A stretch of 64,000 nt of DNA from Seribacter sp963934295 (GTDB lineage Bacteria > Verrucomicrobiota > Verrucomicrobiia > Opitutales > Seribacteraceae), in assembly GCA_963934295.1 (NCBI GenBank), contig CAWVXY010000002.1, forward strand, positions 62,001-126,000, read 5' to 3'. Positions 45,717 to 55,930 of this stretch are shown piece after piece (the first letter of the stretch is position 1; every line of letters begins with the position of its first letter). The notes under the pieces are model-generated. The model searched no databases and was not told the origin of the DNA. It saw nothing but the letters and a program-made list of their open reading frames with translations. The position numbers and the translations under genes were made by a program.

Positions 45717-47402
45717 TTAGGATTTGTTTGATTTTCCCCAGCTGTCACGCAGGGCGACAGTTCGATTAAGAATTAATTGGCTTTCGGAATTTGAATCAGG
45801 GTCCTTGCAAAAATAGCCAATTCTTTCTAACTGAAAGGGCGATCCGACTTTGATATCGCTTAGGTTTGACTCGGTAAGGCAGGTCTCCAAGGTATGGAGA
45901 GAATCAGGATTTATATTTTCAGTAAAATCAACCCCATCGGAAACATCCTCTGGATTTGGGACAGAAAATAATCGATCATAAAGTCTGACCTTGGTCGGAA
46001 TTGCAGTTTCTGCATCAACCCACTGTATTGTTCCTTTCACTTTCCTGCCGTCGCTTGTGTCACCACCTCTGGAGTCGGGATCATAGCTACATATAATTTC
46101 TGTAATTTCTCCATGGTTATCTTTGATCACTTCTTTGCAGGTTACGTAGTATGCATATTTTAGCCTTACTTCTTTACCCGGTGCCAGACGGAAGTACTTT
46201 TTGGGCGGGGCTTCCATAAAGTCATTGCGATCTATAAAAATATTTCTGGAAAAAGGAACTTTCCGGGTTCCAACATTTGAATCTTCAGGATTGTTTACAG
46301 CATCAATTTCTTCGGACTGTCCATCGGGGTAATTTTCAATCGTTAGTTTAAGAGGATTTAAAACACCGAGTCTTCTCTGGGCCGTTTTGTTCAAATCCTG
46401 CCTTAAGCAATGTTCGAGCAGTTCAACTTCTATCACATTTTCCCGTTTTGCCACGCCTACTCGTTCGGAGAAATCCAGAATGGATTGCGGGGAGAATCCA
46501 CGCCTTCTCATGCCTTGCAGGGTTGGCATGCGTGGATCATCCCATCCGCTAACATGACCTTCTTCTACGAGTCGGAGCATTTTTCTCTTACTCATGACTA
46601 CATAAGTCAGGTTCAGTCGTGCAAATTCAATTTGTTGTGGGTGGTGGATATCCAGATTTTCACAAAACCAATCATATAGCGGGCGGTGGTGTTCAAATTC
46701 CAAAGTACAAAGTGAATGAGTTACGCCTTCAATGGAGTCAGATTGTCCATGTGCAAAATCATAGGATGGATAAATTTTCCAAGTATCTCCTGTTTTGGGA
46801 TGCTCTTTGTGGATGATTCGGTAAATCACGGGATCCCGAAGGTTTAAATTAGGGGAGGCCATATCTATTTTTGCCCGAAGGGTTTTAGCTCCATCAGGAA
46901 ATTCGCCCTTTTTCATTTTTGTGAAAAGTTCGAGATTCTCCTCAACGGAGCGATCCCGAAATGGGCTATTTTCTCCTGGTTCGATTAAAGTTCCTCGCAG
47001 TTTTCGCATTTCTTCGAAGCTCAAATCGCATACAAAAGCTTTTCCATCCTCAATTAATTTTTTTGCCCATTCAAAAAGCTGATCGAAATAATCTGATGCA
47101 TGAAATAGTCGTTCATCCCAATCAAACCCAAGCCAGCGAACATCTTCCTTAATTGCTTCTGCATACTCGGTTTTCTCCGCAACTGGATTTGTATCATCGA
47201 GCCTTAAATTACATAACCCACCAAATTCCTTGGCTATTCCAAAATTAAGACAAATACTTTTGGCATGCCCCAAGTGTAAGTAGCCATTAGGCTCGGGAGG
47301 AAACCGGGTATGGATTCGCCCGTTATTTTTGGCATTTGTCTTATCTTCTTTAACCCGCGAACGGATGAAATCCAGACTTTTTTCAGCTTCTTCAGCACTC
47401 AT
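45717..47402 (-). CDS. glnS: Glutaminyl-tRNA synthetase
   Basis: A 561-residue class I synthetase. RFPPEPNGYLHLGHAKS (33-49) holds the HIGH-type motif HLGH and the GlnRS-specific PPEPNG. VVMSKRK is the KMSKS equivalent, and the C-terminal beta-barrels follow (APGKEVRLKYAYYVTC...). It charges tRNA-Gln directly, so the GatCAB amidotransferase route is not needed for Gln. 38 bp separates it from gltX. Confidence 0.95.
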   Translation of the reverse strand: MSAEEAEKSLDFIRSRVKEDKTNAKNNGRIHTRFPPEPNGYLHLGHAKSICLNFGIAKEFGGLCNLRLDDTNPVAEKTEYAEAIKEDVRWLGFDWDERLFHASDYFDQLFEWAKKLIEDGKAFVCDLSFEEMRKLRGTLIEPGENSPFRDRSVEENLELFTKMKKGEFPDGAKTLRAKIDMASPNLNLRDPVIYRIIHKEHPKTGDTWKIYPSYDFAHGQSDSIEGVTHSLCTLEFEHHRPLYDWFCENLDIHHPQQIEFARLNLTYVVMSKRKMLRLVEEGHVSGWDDPRMPTLQGMRRRGFSPQSILDFSERVGVAKRENVIEVELLEHCLRQDLNKTAQRRLGVLNPLKLTIENYPDGQSEEIDAVNNPEDSNVGTRKVPFSRNIFIDRNDFMEAPPKKYFRLAPGKEVRLKYAYYVTCKEVIKDNHGEITEIICSYDPDSRGGDTSDGRKVKGTIQWVDAETAIPTKVRLYDRLFSVPNPEDVSDGVDFTENINPDSLHTLETCLTESNLSDIKVGSPFQLERIGYFCKDPDSNSESQLILNRTVALRDSWGKSNKS

Positions 47403-47440
47403 AAATAGTTCAGTTAATCGGTGTGTGTTAAAAATTAAGT

Positions 47441-48952
47441 TTAATCAATTCGGTTGCCATATTTAGCCCGGTATTCTTTTTCAAGTGATTTTAGTCTTTT
47501 TTTACTCAACCCTGCTCCTTCTGCACTGAGAAGACCCAATGCATTGCGCAGTCTGATACGAACGAGGTCCGGACCTAGAATGGTCATAGCATCAAAAAGG
47601 GGCAGGGACACTTTTGCTCCACTCATTGCCTGAAAAAACAAGGGTAGGATTTCTTTCAGCTTTTTATCTTCGATCTCTGCAATTTTTTGAAATATCTTGG
47701 ATATTGCATCCCTTTCCCATCCGGTTATTTTTTCCAGTTCCCACTCGAAAATTTTAAGTAACTTGCTTGCTTCATCAGGTTCAATTTTTCCAACTAGTTC
47801 ATTCAGGGCAATGGTAGGTTGTTCATTAAAAAGAAATCCGGCCAAGGGTAAAAAATCGGAAAAATTCTCCAACCTCTGCAAGGCATGAGGAATAATCTTT
47901 TGTACGAAGTCGGAATTGAATTTCCATTCGATCAAACGATTGACCACTTCTTTTTCAGTTAGTTTTTCTCTGAGATAACGTCCGTTTAGCCATTTTAATT
48001 TGGCCAGGTCAAAAATGGGCCCGCCCAAGCTCATTCTTTTAATTTCAAAGCTTTCGCATAGCTCTTCTATGGAGAAGATTTCTCGTTGATCGGGTAGGGT
48101 GTATCCCATCATCCCCAAATAATTACACATCGCTTCAGGCAAAAAGCCTGCATCGCGATAATAATTGATCCCAGTTGGATTTTTTCTTTTGGAAAGCTTC
48201 GATTTGTCAGGATTCCTGAGAAGGGGGAGATGAGCAAATACAGGAGGTTCCCATTCAAAATATTGATAGAGCAAAATGTGTTTAGGTGTACTGCTGATCC
48301 ATTCCTCGCCTCTAATTACATGACTGATTTGCATGAGGTGATCATCCACAACATTCGCAAGGTGATAGGTTGGAAACCCATCCGACTTTTGTAAAACCTG
48401 ATGGTCGATTTGTTTCCACTCGATCTTAACTTCTCCACGAAGTTCATCGTGAAAAGAGCATTCTCCATCATCTGGGACTTTCAGGCGAATTACATATTTC
48501 TCTCCTGCCTGAATTTTTTTTTGTATCTCTTCCTTGCTAAGGCCCAAACAATGTCCGTCATATCGAGGTGTTTCTTTTGCCTGCATTTGCTTTGCTCGGA
48601 CTTGATCCAGTCTTTCCGGGGTGCAGAAACATGGATATGCATGTCCTTTGTCCAGGAGTATTTGAACATACTTACTGTATATATCATTCCTTTCGCTCTG
48701 TCTGTATGGCCCGGTATTTCCTTCGCGGTCGGGACCCTCATCCCACTCTAAGCCCAGCCATTGTAGAGATTCTAAAATAGATTGTTCTGATTTTTTCGTG
48801 GAACGTTTTTGATCTGTATCTTCAATTCGAAGGATCATTTGTCCATTATGTTTTCGAGCAAATGCTAGATTAAATAAGGCCATGTAGGCTGTTCCCACAT
48901 GAGGAGCACCTGTAGGGGATGGGGCAATTCGAGTTCTAACGGATTTGATCAT
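47441..48952 (-). CDS. gltX: Glutamyl-tRNA synthetase
   Basis: A 503-residue class I synthetase from ATG 48952, which leads straight into RTRIAPSPTGAPHVGTAY (HIGH motif HVGT). KSKLSKRKNPTGI carries the KMSKS lysines. It charges tRNA-Glu. 24 codons precede the ATG in frame but look non-coding. It is followed by glnS on the same strand, an unusual neighbour pair of paralogous enzymes. Confidence 0.94.
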   Translation of the reverse strand: MIKSVRTRIAPSPTGAPHVGTAYMALFNLAFARKHNGQMILRIEDTDQKRSTKKSEQSILESLQWLGLEWDEGPDREGNTGPYRQSERNDIYSKYVQILLDKGHAYPCFCTPERLDQVRAKQMQAKETPRYDGHCLGLSKEEIQKKIQAGEKYVIRLKVPDDGECSFHDELRGEVKIEWKQIDHQVLQKSDGFPTYHLANVVDDHLMQISHVIRGEEWISSTPKHILLYQYFEWEPPVFAHLPLLRNPDKSKLSKRKNPTGINYYRDAGFLPEAMCNYLGMMGYTLPDQREIFSIEELCESFEIKRMSLGGPIFDLAKLKWLNGRYLREKLTEKEVVNRLIEWKFNSDFVQKIIPHALQRLENFSDFLPLAGFLFNEQPTIALNELVGKIEPDEASKLLKIFEWELEKITGWERDAISKIFQKIAEIEDKKLKEILPLFFQAMSGAKVSLPLFDAMTILGPDLVRIRLRNALGLLSAEGAGLSKKRLKSLEKEYRAKYGNRID

Positions 48953-49053
48953 TTTAGAAGGTTGATGTTTATAGGCAAATACTGAGTTGAGGACGAACAA
49001 ATTCTTCCGATCACATTCTTGCAATGACAGGAATGACAGGTTAAGGATGAGTT

Positions 49054-49716
49054 GTGAAAATTTTAATTGCTGGGGCTAATGGAAAAGTTGGTACAATTTT
49101 GTCCGGCAAACTGTGGGGACATTCTGGTTTTTCTCCCGTTGGTTTGATTCGGGATGGGCGACAGCAAACAAAATTTACCGCGTTGGGTGTTCCTTCGGTT
49201 GTTGGGGATTTGGAAGAGGGAGTCTCTTCATTCTTACCCGGATTGGACGCGGTTATTTTTACTGCTGGCTCCGGTGGTCGAACTGGTCCTGAGAAAACCA
49301 CAGATGTGGATCAAAATGCCGCGATTAAATTGATGGGAGACTGCGAGAGTGCTGGGGTACGGAGATTTTTGATGGTAAGTGCAATTGGTGCAGACCCAAA
49401 CAGTGAATCAACTCGTATTCAGCATTACCTTCGGGCAAAAGGCGTCGCCGATTCTCGCCTCCGTTCATCGAAATTAGACTATACCATTATCGCTCCGGGT
49501 ACTCTGATTGACGAACGGGGCACTGGCCGTATACAGGTTGCCAAAGATTTAGGTTTTCATGGTTACTTACCTAGAGAGGATTTAGCAGATAGTATTATTG
49601 AATGCCTCAAGAATTTTAATAGTATCGGAAAAACCATTCAGGTAGTTTCCGGTGGTCAAAAAGTTAAAGATGCTATTGTTGGCTTAGTTGGTGGTGGATT
49701 ACCCCCTATCGCATAA
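49054..49716 (+). CDS. NAD(P)-binding atypical SDR-family protein
   Basis: A 220-residue protein starting at GTG 49054, with AAGGATGAG just upstream as ribosome site. KILIAGANGKVGTILSGKLW (2-21) is the GxxGxxG-type NAD(P) loop, followed by GVPSVVGDLEEGV and AVIFTAGSGG. LDYTIIAPGTLIDERGTGRI is typical of YwnB-like SDRs. It probably binds NADP and reduces or senses a small molecule. It diverges from gltX. Confidence 0.82.
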   Translation: MKILIAGANGKVGTILSGKLWGHSGFSPVGLIRDGRQQTKFTALGVPSVVGDLEEGVSSFLPGLDAVIFTAGSGGRTGPEKTTDVDQNAAIKLMGDCESAGVRRFLMVSAIGADPNSESTRIQHYLRAKGVADSRLRSSKLDYTIIAPGTLIDERGTGRIQVAKDLGFHGYLPREDLADSIIECLKNFNSIGKTIQVVSGGQKVKDAIVGLVGGGLPPIA

Positions 49717-49768
49717 AAATCTTGAAATGAAAGAATAGATATATAATTGTTGGTTAAATTCTTAGTCT

Positions 49769-50071
49769 ATGCCTGTTATAAAATTCTTGTCCGTTTTTTT
49801 ATTAGCCCATTTGTTGATTTCTGCTTCCAATTCGATTCAGATTCTCAATAAACTTTGCCCTTATTCAAATAGGGCAATCGATACATCTCAAGTTTTATCT
49901 TATGGTGTTTGTTGTTCTAATTGTGCAAAAAAAGCATCTTCTAATATTGCAGATTTTATCAAAAAAGCTAAACCGAATAACAAAACATGTCCCTTTTCTG
50001 CGAAGCCTAATCGTAAAAAAATATCGATTGGTTTTTGCTGTTCAAAATGTAAAAAAAAGGCATCCTCATAA
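49769..50071 (+). CDS. Small secreted protein with two Cys motifs (YHS-like)
   Basis: A 100-residue protein with a signal peptide (KFLSVFLLAHLLISASNS). The mature part has two copies of a motif: LCPYSNRAIDTSQVLSYGVC then CSNCAKKASS, and TCPFSAKPNRKKISIGFC then CSKCKKKASS. CP...CC..C spacing resembles metal-binding YHS-type domains. Possibly metal-binding in the periplasm. A terminator follows. Confidence 0.65.
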   Translation: MPVIKFLSVFLLAHLLISASNSIQILNKLCPYSNRAIDTSQVLSYGVCCSNCAKKASSNIADFIKKAKPNNKTCPFSAKPNRKKISIGFCCSKCKKKASS

Positions 50072-50119
50072 ATATTTTTCGTTTGGATTTGATTAAATTG
50101 TCCAAAACATCTTTAAAAG

Positions 50120-50141
50120 GCTCCAAGTGGAGCTTTTTTTT
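50120..50141 (+). terminator. Rho-independent terminator before carB
   Basis: GCTCC and GGAGC pair with an AAGT loop, followed by an eight-base T-run. It lies 49 bases past the small secreted-protein stop and 29 bases before the carB start. Confidence 0.78.
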
Positions 50142-50169
50142 GGCTCCTTCATTTTGATCATTATTTTCC

Positions 50170-53100
50170 ATGCCTAGAAGAAACGATATAAAACACATTC
50201 TCATTATTGGTTCAGGTCCAATCATCATTGGGCAAGCCTGTGAGTTTGATTACAGTGGCGCACAAGCCTGCAAGGCTCTTCGCGAAGAAGGGTACAGGGT
50301 TTCATTGGTTAACAGTAATCCGGCAACTATTATGACGGATCCTGAGTTTGCCGATGCCACTTATGTCGAGCCACTTACTGTTGAAAGTGTTCGTAAGATT
50401 ATAGAAAAGGAAAGACCTGATGCGTTACTCCCCACTTTGGGCGGGCAAACGGGTTTGAATTTATCGCTCGAACTTTTTCACGCTGGAATTCTTGAAGAAT
50501 TTAATGTTGAGATGATCGGGGCAAAGCCTGATGCAATTAAAAAGGGAGAGGATCGCGAACTTTTTAAACAGGCAATGCTTGAGATTGGACTTGATGTTGC
50601 TCGATCATATTCAATTACTTCACCTGAACAGGCACAGGAGTCTCTCGATAAGTTAGGAGATTTTCCTATCATTTTGAGACCCGCATTCACCTTGGGTGGA
50701 ACCGGTGGAGGGATCGCATACAACAAGGAGGAGTTTGATGAAATGCTTCGCTCGGGCTTAGATGCCTCTCCTATCAGCCAGGTACTCATTGAAGAATGCC
50801 TCCTTGGGTGGAAGGAATACGAGATGGAGGTTATGCGTGATTACAAGGATCAATGTGTGGTTATTTGTTCGATAGAAAATTTTGATCCCATGGGAGTGCA
50901 TACTGGAGACTCGATTACCGTGGCTCCAGCAATGACTCTTACTGATAAGGAATATCAACTAATGAGGGACGCTTCCTTTGCCTGTATTCGTGAAATCGGA
51001 GTGGAAACAGGCGGAAGTAATATACAATTTGCAACCGATCCAGAAACGGGAAGAATGGTGGTAATTGAGATGAACCCTCGTGTTTCTCGTAGTTCAGCCT
51101 TGGCATCCAAAGCTACCGGTTTCCCCATTGCTAAATTTGCAGCTAAACTTGCTGTAGGCTATTCTCTCGATGAACTTCAAAATGATGTTACCAAAGAAAC
51201 ACCAGCCTGTTTCGAACCATCCATTGATTATGTGGTAACCAAAATTCCTCGTTTCACTTTTGAGAAATTCCCCGAGGCCGATTCCACTCTTACTTCAGCA
51301 ATGAAATCTGTTGGGGAAGCTATGGCTATTGGAAGAACTTTTAAGGAATCCTTTCAAAAAGCACTTCGATCCCTAGAAATTGGTCTCCGAGGTTTTGAAT
51401 CTGGCAAGTTGCTTGAGCAAGAGTTGGATGAATCTGCAATCCGGGCTGGAGTGAAGAGACCATCTGCGGATCGCCCCCAATACCTGCACTCTGCTTTCGA
51501 AGCGGGTATGTCTGCAGAGCAGGTTTCCGAAAAGTCAGGAATTGATCGTTGGTTTACCGAGCAACTCAGCGAAATTTATTCTTTGGAGTGCATTCTGAAG
51601 GATACAAGTTTATTGGAAGTTGATTATGAGTTGTTACGAAGTGCGAAAGAATCGGGCTTTTCAGATCGTCAAATAGCTGATTTTTGGGATTGCAAGCCGA
51701 GTGAGGTGAAACTGAAAAGAGAAGCTGAAGGAATTAAGACTACATTCAGGTTGGTTGATACATGTGCCGCAGAATTTGAAGCATTTACTCCTTATTATTA
51801 CTCTTCCTTCGGGGATGAAAATGAGATCTCAACTTCAACCAAGAAGAAGATTATGATCCTAGGCGGTGGGCCGAACCGGATCGGGCAGGGCATTGAATTT
51901 GACTATTGCTGTGTTCATGCCTCCTTCGCCCTGCGTGAAGCTGGATTTGAAACAGTGATGGTGAATTCCAATCCAGAGACTGTCTCGACTGATTATGATG
52001 TTTCCGATCGTCTATATTTTGAGCCCCTGACTCTGGAAGATGTCCTTGAAATTTACCATCAGGAAAATTGTGACGGAGCCATTGTTCAATATGGAGGGCA
52101 AACACCACTGAATTTGGCCAGTGGTTTAGAGGCTGCAGGAGTGAAAGTCATAGGCACTTCTCCGGATAGTATCGATTTAGCTGAAGATCGTGAAAAATTT
52201 AAACAAATTTTAAATCAATTGGGCCTAAAACAACCGCAGAATGAAACTGCTATAGAACCCGAAGATGCCAAGGCTGCAGCAGAGCGAATTGGTTACCCTG
52301 TCCTCCTTCGTCCATCTTTTGTTTTGGGCGGTCGGGGAATGTTTATTGTTTATGATGAAAAGGAATTGGAGAATGTGGTAAAAGAGGCTTTTGCCGTCGC
52401 TCCAGGAAAACCAGTCTTACTAGATAAATTTTTGGAAGAAGCGATTGAATTAGATGTCGATTGTATATCCGATGGCGAGACAACAGTTGTGGGTGGTATG
52501 CTTCAGCATATAGAGTTTGCAGGTGTTCATAGTGGAGATGCTGCTATGGTTTTACCACCGCATGACCTTGCTGAGGAGATGATCGCTGAAGTCCGTCAGG
52601 CATCTCATGATTTGGCAAGAGCACTTAAGGTTATTGGATTAATGAACATTCAATTTGCGATAAAAGATGGCGAATTATTTCTTATTGAGGTAAACCCCCG
52701 TGCATCACGAACGATTCCTTTTGTAAGTAAAGCAATCGGTGTTCCATTGGCAAAACTTGGTGCCCGGGTTATGGCAGGAGCAACATTGAAAGAACTTGGT
52801 TTTACGGAAGAAATTAAACCCAAGCATTGGGCTATTAAAGAATCTGTTTTTCCTTTCAGTCGTTTTCCTGGTTCACCCATTGTTCTTACTCCTGAAATGA
52901 GAAGCACGGGTGAGGTAATGGGGCAGGATGAAGATTTCGGTATGGCTTTTGCTAAAACTCAGATGGCCGCCAAACCATCTCTGCCCATGGAGGGGAATGT
53001 TTTCCTGAGCGTTAAAGACTCGGATAAAGAGAAAGCACTTTTAGTTGCCCAAGGCTTGTCTGATCTGGGCTTTTCATTTTATTCAACAGAGGGAACTGCC

Positions 53101-53388
53101 GAGTTTTTAAATAAGCATGGAATTGATTCAGAAAGTGTTTTACGGATAAGCGAAGGTCGCCCCAATGTATCTGACTTAATAAAAAATGGGAAAGTTCAAT
53201 TGGTTATAAACACCCCTCTCGGATTAATTCCCCGAAGGGATGAAAATGGTATTAGAAGCGAAGCGGTATTACATGGAGTTCCGGTTATTACCACTTTAGG
53301 TTCGGCCTTTGCTGCTTTGGATGGAATTCGTTCCCTTAAAGATCGAAATTTTTCCGTTAAATCTTTGCAGGATTATTCCAGATCTTAA
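50170..53388 (+). CDS. carB: Carbamoyl-phosphate synthase large subunit
   Basis: A 1072-residue protein of the usual length. Two ATP-grasp halves are seen: HILIIGSGPIIIGQACEFDY at the start and KIMILGGGPNRIGQGIEFDY at about residue 560. Internal motifs are LRPAFTLGGTGGGIAYN, VIEMNPRVSRSSALASKATG and LIEVNPRASRTIPFVSKAIG. The C-terminal MGS-like domain has SDLGFSFYSTEGTAEFL. It makes carbamoyl phosphate for arginine and pyrimidine synthesis with CarA, which is not in the window. Followed by purU with a 6-bp gap. Confidence 0.95.
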   Translation: MPRRNDIKHILIIGSGPIIIGQACEFDYSGAQACKALREEGYRVSLVNSNPATIMTDPEFADATYVEPLTVESVRKIIEKERPDALLPTLGGQTGLNLSLELFHAGILEEFNVEMIGAKPDAIKKGEDRELFKQAMLEIGLDVARSYSITSPEQAQESLDKLGDFPIILRPAFTLGGTGGGIAYNKEEFDEMLRSGLDASPISQVLIEECLLGWKEYEMEVMRDYKDQCVVICSIENFDPMGVHTGDSITVAPAMTLTDKEYQLMRDASFACIREIGVETGGSNIQFATDPETGRMVVIEMNPRVSRSSALASKATGFPIAKFAAKLAVGYSLDELQNDVTKETPACFEPSIDYVVTKIPRFTFEKFPEADSTLTSAMKSVGEAMAIGRTFKESFQKALRSLEIGLRGFESGKLLEQELDESAIRAGVKRPSADRPQYLHSAFEAGMSAEQVSEKSGIDRWFTEQLSEIYSLECILKDTSLLEVDYELLRSAKESGFSDRQIADFWDCKPSEVKLKREAEGIKTTFRLVDTCAAEFEAFTPYYYSSFGDENEISTSTKKKIMILGGGPNRIGQGIEFDYCCVHASFALREAGFETVMVNSNPETVSTDYDVSDRLYFEPLTLEDVLEIYHQENCDGAIVQYGGQTPLNLASGLEAAGVKVIGTSPDSIDLAEDREKFKQILNQLGLKQPQNETAIEPEDAKAAAERIGYPVLLRPSFVLGGRGMFIVYDEKELENVVKEAFAVAPGKPVLLDKFLEEAIELDVDCISDGETTVVGGMLQHIEFAGVHSGDAAMVLPPHDLAEEMIAEVRQASHDLARALKVIGLMNIQFAIKDGELFLIEVNPRASRTIPFVSKAIGVPLAKLGARVMAGATLKELGFTEEIKPKHWAIKESVFPFSRFPGSPIVLTPEMRSTGEVMGQDEDFGMAFAKTQMAAKPSLPMEGNVFLSVKDSDKEKALLVAQGLSDLGFSFYSTEGTAEFLNKHGIDSESVLRISEGRPNVSDLIKNGKVQLVINTPLGLIPRRDENGIRSEAVLHGVPVITTLGSAFAALDGIRSLKDRNFSVKSLQDYSRS

Positions 53389-53394
53389 TTTGTT

Positions 53395-54246
53395 ATGAAT
53401 TCAATCACAGCTTTGCTTCATGGTTCAGACAAACCGGGTATTGTTGCAAGGGTTGCTGGATGGATTCACGAGCGTGGAAGTAATGTCCTTCATGCAGATC
53501 AACACCTCGATCGTCAGGAGAATGTTTTTTTTCAACGCGTTGAATGGGAATGTCTTTCAAATACAGACCCAAAAGTGGAGGGAGTCGCTTTTCAGCAAAT
53601 GGTTCAGACTGAACTAGGCATGTCTGTAAGAATCGGTTATGATAACGATAAGCCCAAAATTGGCATTATGGTTTCTAAGGCAGATCATTGCCTGCATGAC
53701 CTTGCATTACGAGTTCGATCAGGGGAATGGAATGCAGAATTAATAGGTGTTCTTTCTAATCACAAAGACTTACAAAATATCTCAGAATCATACCAACTAC
53801 CTTTTCACTATTTTAACCTTTCTCCTGAAAGTAGAATTGAAGAAGAGGCTAAACAGATTAAATGGATTCGTGAACAGAAAATAGAGCTTTTGGTTTTGGC
53901 TCGATATATGCAAATTCTAAGCAAGCAATTTCTCGAGAAAGTGGGATGTCCGGTAATAAATATCCATCATTCTTTCCTCCCTTCTTTTGCGGGAGCAAAG
54001 CCCTATCACCAAGCTTACACAAGAGGGGTTAAGTTGATTGGAGCAACAGCTCACTATGTGACCGAAGATCTTGATGAAGGGCCAATTATTGGGCAGGATG
54101 TAACCCGGGTCAGTCATCGTCATGGACCCAAGGATTTGATCGAAAAAGGACGGGACCTTGAAAAAATGGTTCTATCCACTGCTGTTCGTAGGCATTTGCA
54201 AAATCGGATTCTCGTTTATCAGAATAAAACTGTTGTCTTCGACTAA
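53395..54246 (+). CDS. purU: Formyltetrahydrofolate deformylase
   Basis: A 283-residue protein. Residues 1-85 form an ACT regulatory domain (LLHGSDKPGIVARVAGWIHE), and the rest is the formyl transferase fold: KIGIMVSKADHCLHDL, LARYMQILSKQF, VINIHHSFLPSFAGAKPYHQ with the catalytic HHSFLP stretch, and GATAHYVTEDLDEGPII. It hydrolyses 10-formyl-THF to formate and THF, feeding purine synthesis. Six bases after carB, so co-transcribed. Confidence 0.94.
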   Translation: MNSITALLHGSDKPGIVARVAGWIHERGSNVLHADQHLDRQENVFFQRVEWECLSNTDPKVEGVAFQQMVQTELGMSVRIGYDNDKPKIGIMVSKADHCLHDLALRVRSGEWNAELIGVLSNHKDLQNISESYQLPFHYFNLSPESRIEEEAKQIKWIREQKIELLVLARYMQILSKQFLEKVGCPVINIHHSFLPSFAGAKPYHQAYTRGVKLIGATAHYVTEDLDEGPIIGQDVTRVSHRHGPKDLIEKGRDLEKMVLSTAVRRHLQNRILVYQNKTVVFD

Positions 54247-54323
54247 GCAGGCTGAGGTATTATTTTCTTTTATCCGGTTTCATCCCCTTGACCGTACAAT
54301 CCTGTTGGTCTAGTCCAAAATCT

Positions 54324-55796
54324 ATGAAATATCGTTTTTTACTGTTTTCTGTATTTATACTCCCCACATTGGCGAAGAAGCCAAATATACTATTTATTCT
54401 AACTGATGACCAGGCACCGCATACTTTATCCAGTTATGGTAATAAAGTTTGCCAGACACCAAATATAGATAAGCTGGCCGAGTCAGGTATTGTTTTAGAT
54501 CAGGCATATCACATGGGTTCCATGAGTGGGGCGGTATGTTCTCCATCAAGAACTATGATTATGAGTGGGCGTACTCTTTGGCACTTGCCGCCCCGAGGGA
54601 AGAAGCATCTTAAGCAGGAAGAGGGACAGTTTTCAGGAGTTGAGATTCTTAGTAACACCCTCCCTGCAGTTTTTAATCGTGCTGGTTACGAAACTTTTCG
54701 GACATGTAAAAATGGAAATAGTTATTCATTGGCAAACGGACTTTTCCAAATTGTTAAAGATAAAAGTTGTCGAAACGCAGATGAGGAAAGCGGTAGTCAA
54801 TGGCATGGTAAACAAGTCCTGAATTATTTAAATGAGCGTTCAAAGCAGGATGAAAAAAAACCATTTTTTATTTATTTCGGATTTTCTCATCCCCATGACG
54901 CTCGAAATGGTCGTGATGATTTACTTAAAAAATATGGTGCAGAGAATGTAAAAGACCCTCCGGTTAAGTTGAATAACAATGCTCCCAGGCTTCCTGTTAG
55001 TTGGTTGCCGGAGCACCCTTTTCATCACGGACACCCCGGATTGCGTGATGAAGTCAAAGTGCCAGGCGTATTGACTTCACGTACCGAAGCCACAGTTCGC
55101 AATGAACTTGGCCGGGAGTATGCATGCATTGAAAACATTGATGATCAGGTCGGGTTGGTTATTAAGAAATTAAAAAGTTTGGGTGAATTTGAGAATACCT
55201 ATATTTTTTACACTGCAGATCATGGCATTGCAGTTGGAAGGCATGGTTTAATGGGGAAGCAAAATCTGTATGAGCATTCATGGCGTGTTCCTTTTATTGC
55301 TAGTGGGCCGGGTATTACCGGGGGGGCTCGTGCGAAGGGAAATAGTTATCTTTTGGACATCCTGCCCACTTTTTGCGACCTTGCAGGAATTCCCATTCCC
55401 TCCACTGCTCAAGGGCTAAGCCTGAAGACTGTTCTAACTGGTAGTAAGCAAGTTATTCGCCCTGTTTTGTACGGTGCTTATTGCGGTGGAACAAAACCCG
55501 GTATGCGTTCTGTCCGAAAAGGGGACTGGAAATTAATAAAATATGATACTCTAGATGGGGAGATTCGCCAAACTCAACTTTTTAACCTCAAGGAAAACCC
55601 TGATGAACTTTTAAAGGAGCACCATTTTAAAAGAGTGATTAAAAAGACAGGAAATAATCCCTTACCCCATCAGGTTAACTTGGCAAAGAATCCAAGCCAT
55701 GCCAAAAAACTTAAGGAAATGGAAACCCTTCTGTTAGATGAAATGGAAAGATTGAATGACCCGTATCGTCTATGGGATCAACCTCAGAAGGATTGA
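54324..55796 (+). CDS. Type I sulfatase
   Basis: A 490-residue protein from ATG 54324, with a signal peptide (LLFSVFILPTLA). PNILFILTDDQAPH (20-33) gives the metal-binding Asp pair, and VCSPSRTMIMSGR has Cys72 of the CxPSR motif that is converted to formylglycine. FYTADHGIAVGRHGLMGKQ is the distal metal/substrate region. It removes sulfate from a sulfated glycan or other ester, typical of marine polysaccharide use. No sulfatase-maturing enzyme is in the window. Confidence 0.9.
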   Translation: MKYRFLLFSVFILPTLAKKPNILFILTDDQAPHTLSSYGNKVCQTPNIDKLAESGIVLDQAYHMGSMSGAVCSPSRTMIMSGRTLWHLPPRGKKHLKQEEGQFSGVEILSNTLPAVFNRAGYETFRTCKNGNSYSLANGLFQIVKDKSCRNADEESGSQWHGKQVLNYLNERSKQDEKKPFFIYFGFSHPHDARNGRDDLLKKYGAENVKDPPVKLNNNAPRLPVSWLPEHPFHHGHPGLRDEVKVPGVLTSRTEATVRNELGREYACIENIDDQVGLVIKKLKSLGEFENTYIFYTADHGIAVGRHGLMGKQNLYEHSWRVPFIASGPGITGGARAKGNSYLLDILPTFCDLAGIPIPSTAQGLSLKTVLTGSKQVIRPVLYGAYCGGTKPGMRSVRKGDWKLIKYDTLDGEIRQTQLFNLKENPDELLKEHHFKRVIKKTGNNPLPHQVNLAKNPSHAKKLKEMETLLLDEMERLNDPYRLWDQPQKD

Positions 55797-55930
55797 AATT
55801 ATTTATATTTGAGTTTTGAATCAACATATTTGAATGATGGCCATTTCTATCGGTACTTTTTTCTTCAAACCTAGCCGTTGACTTTATTCGAAAAATAGGG
55901 ACTATATTCCCTTTTCCTTTTATCTGCTCC

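Noticed and set aside
49023..49040. Tandem 9-nt duplication (AATGACAGG) just before the SDR gene
   Set aside because: Too short to assign a role; may be chance near the ribosome site.
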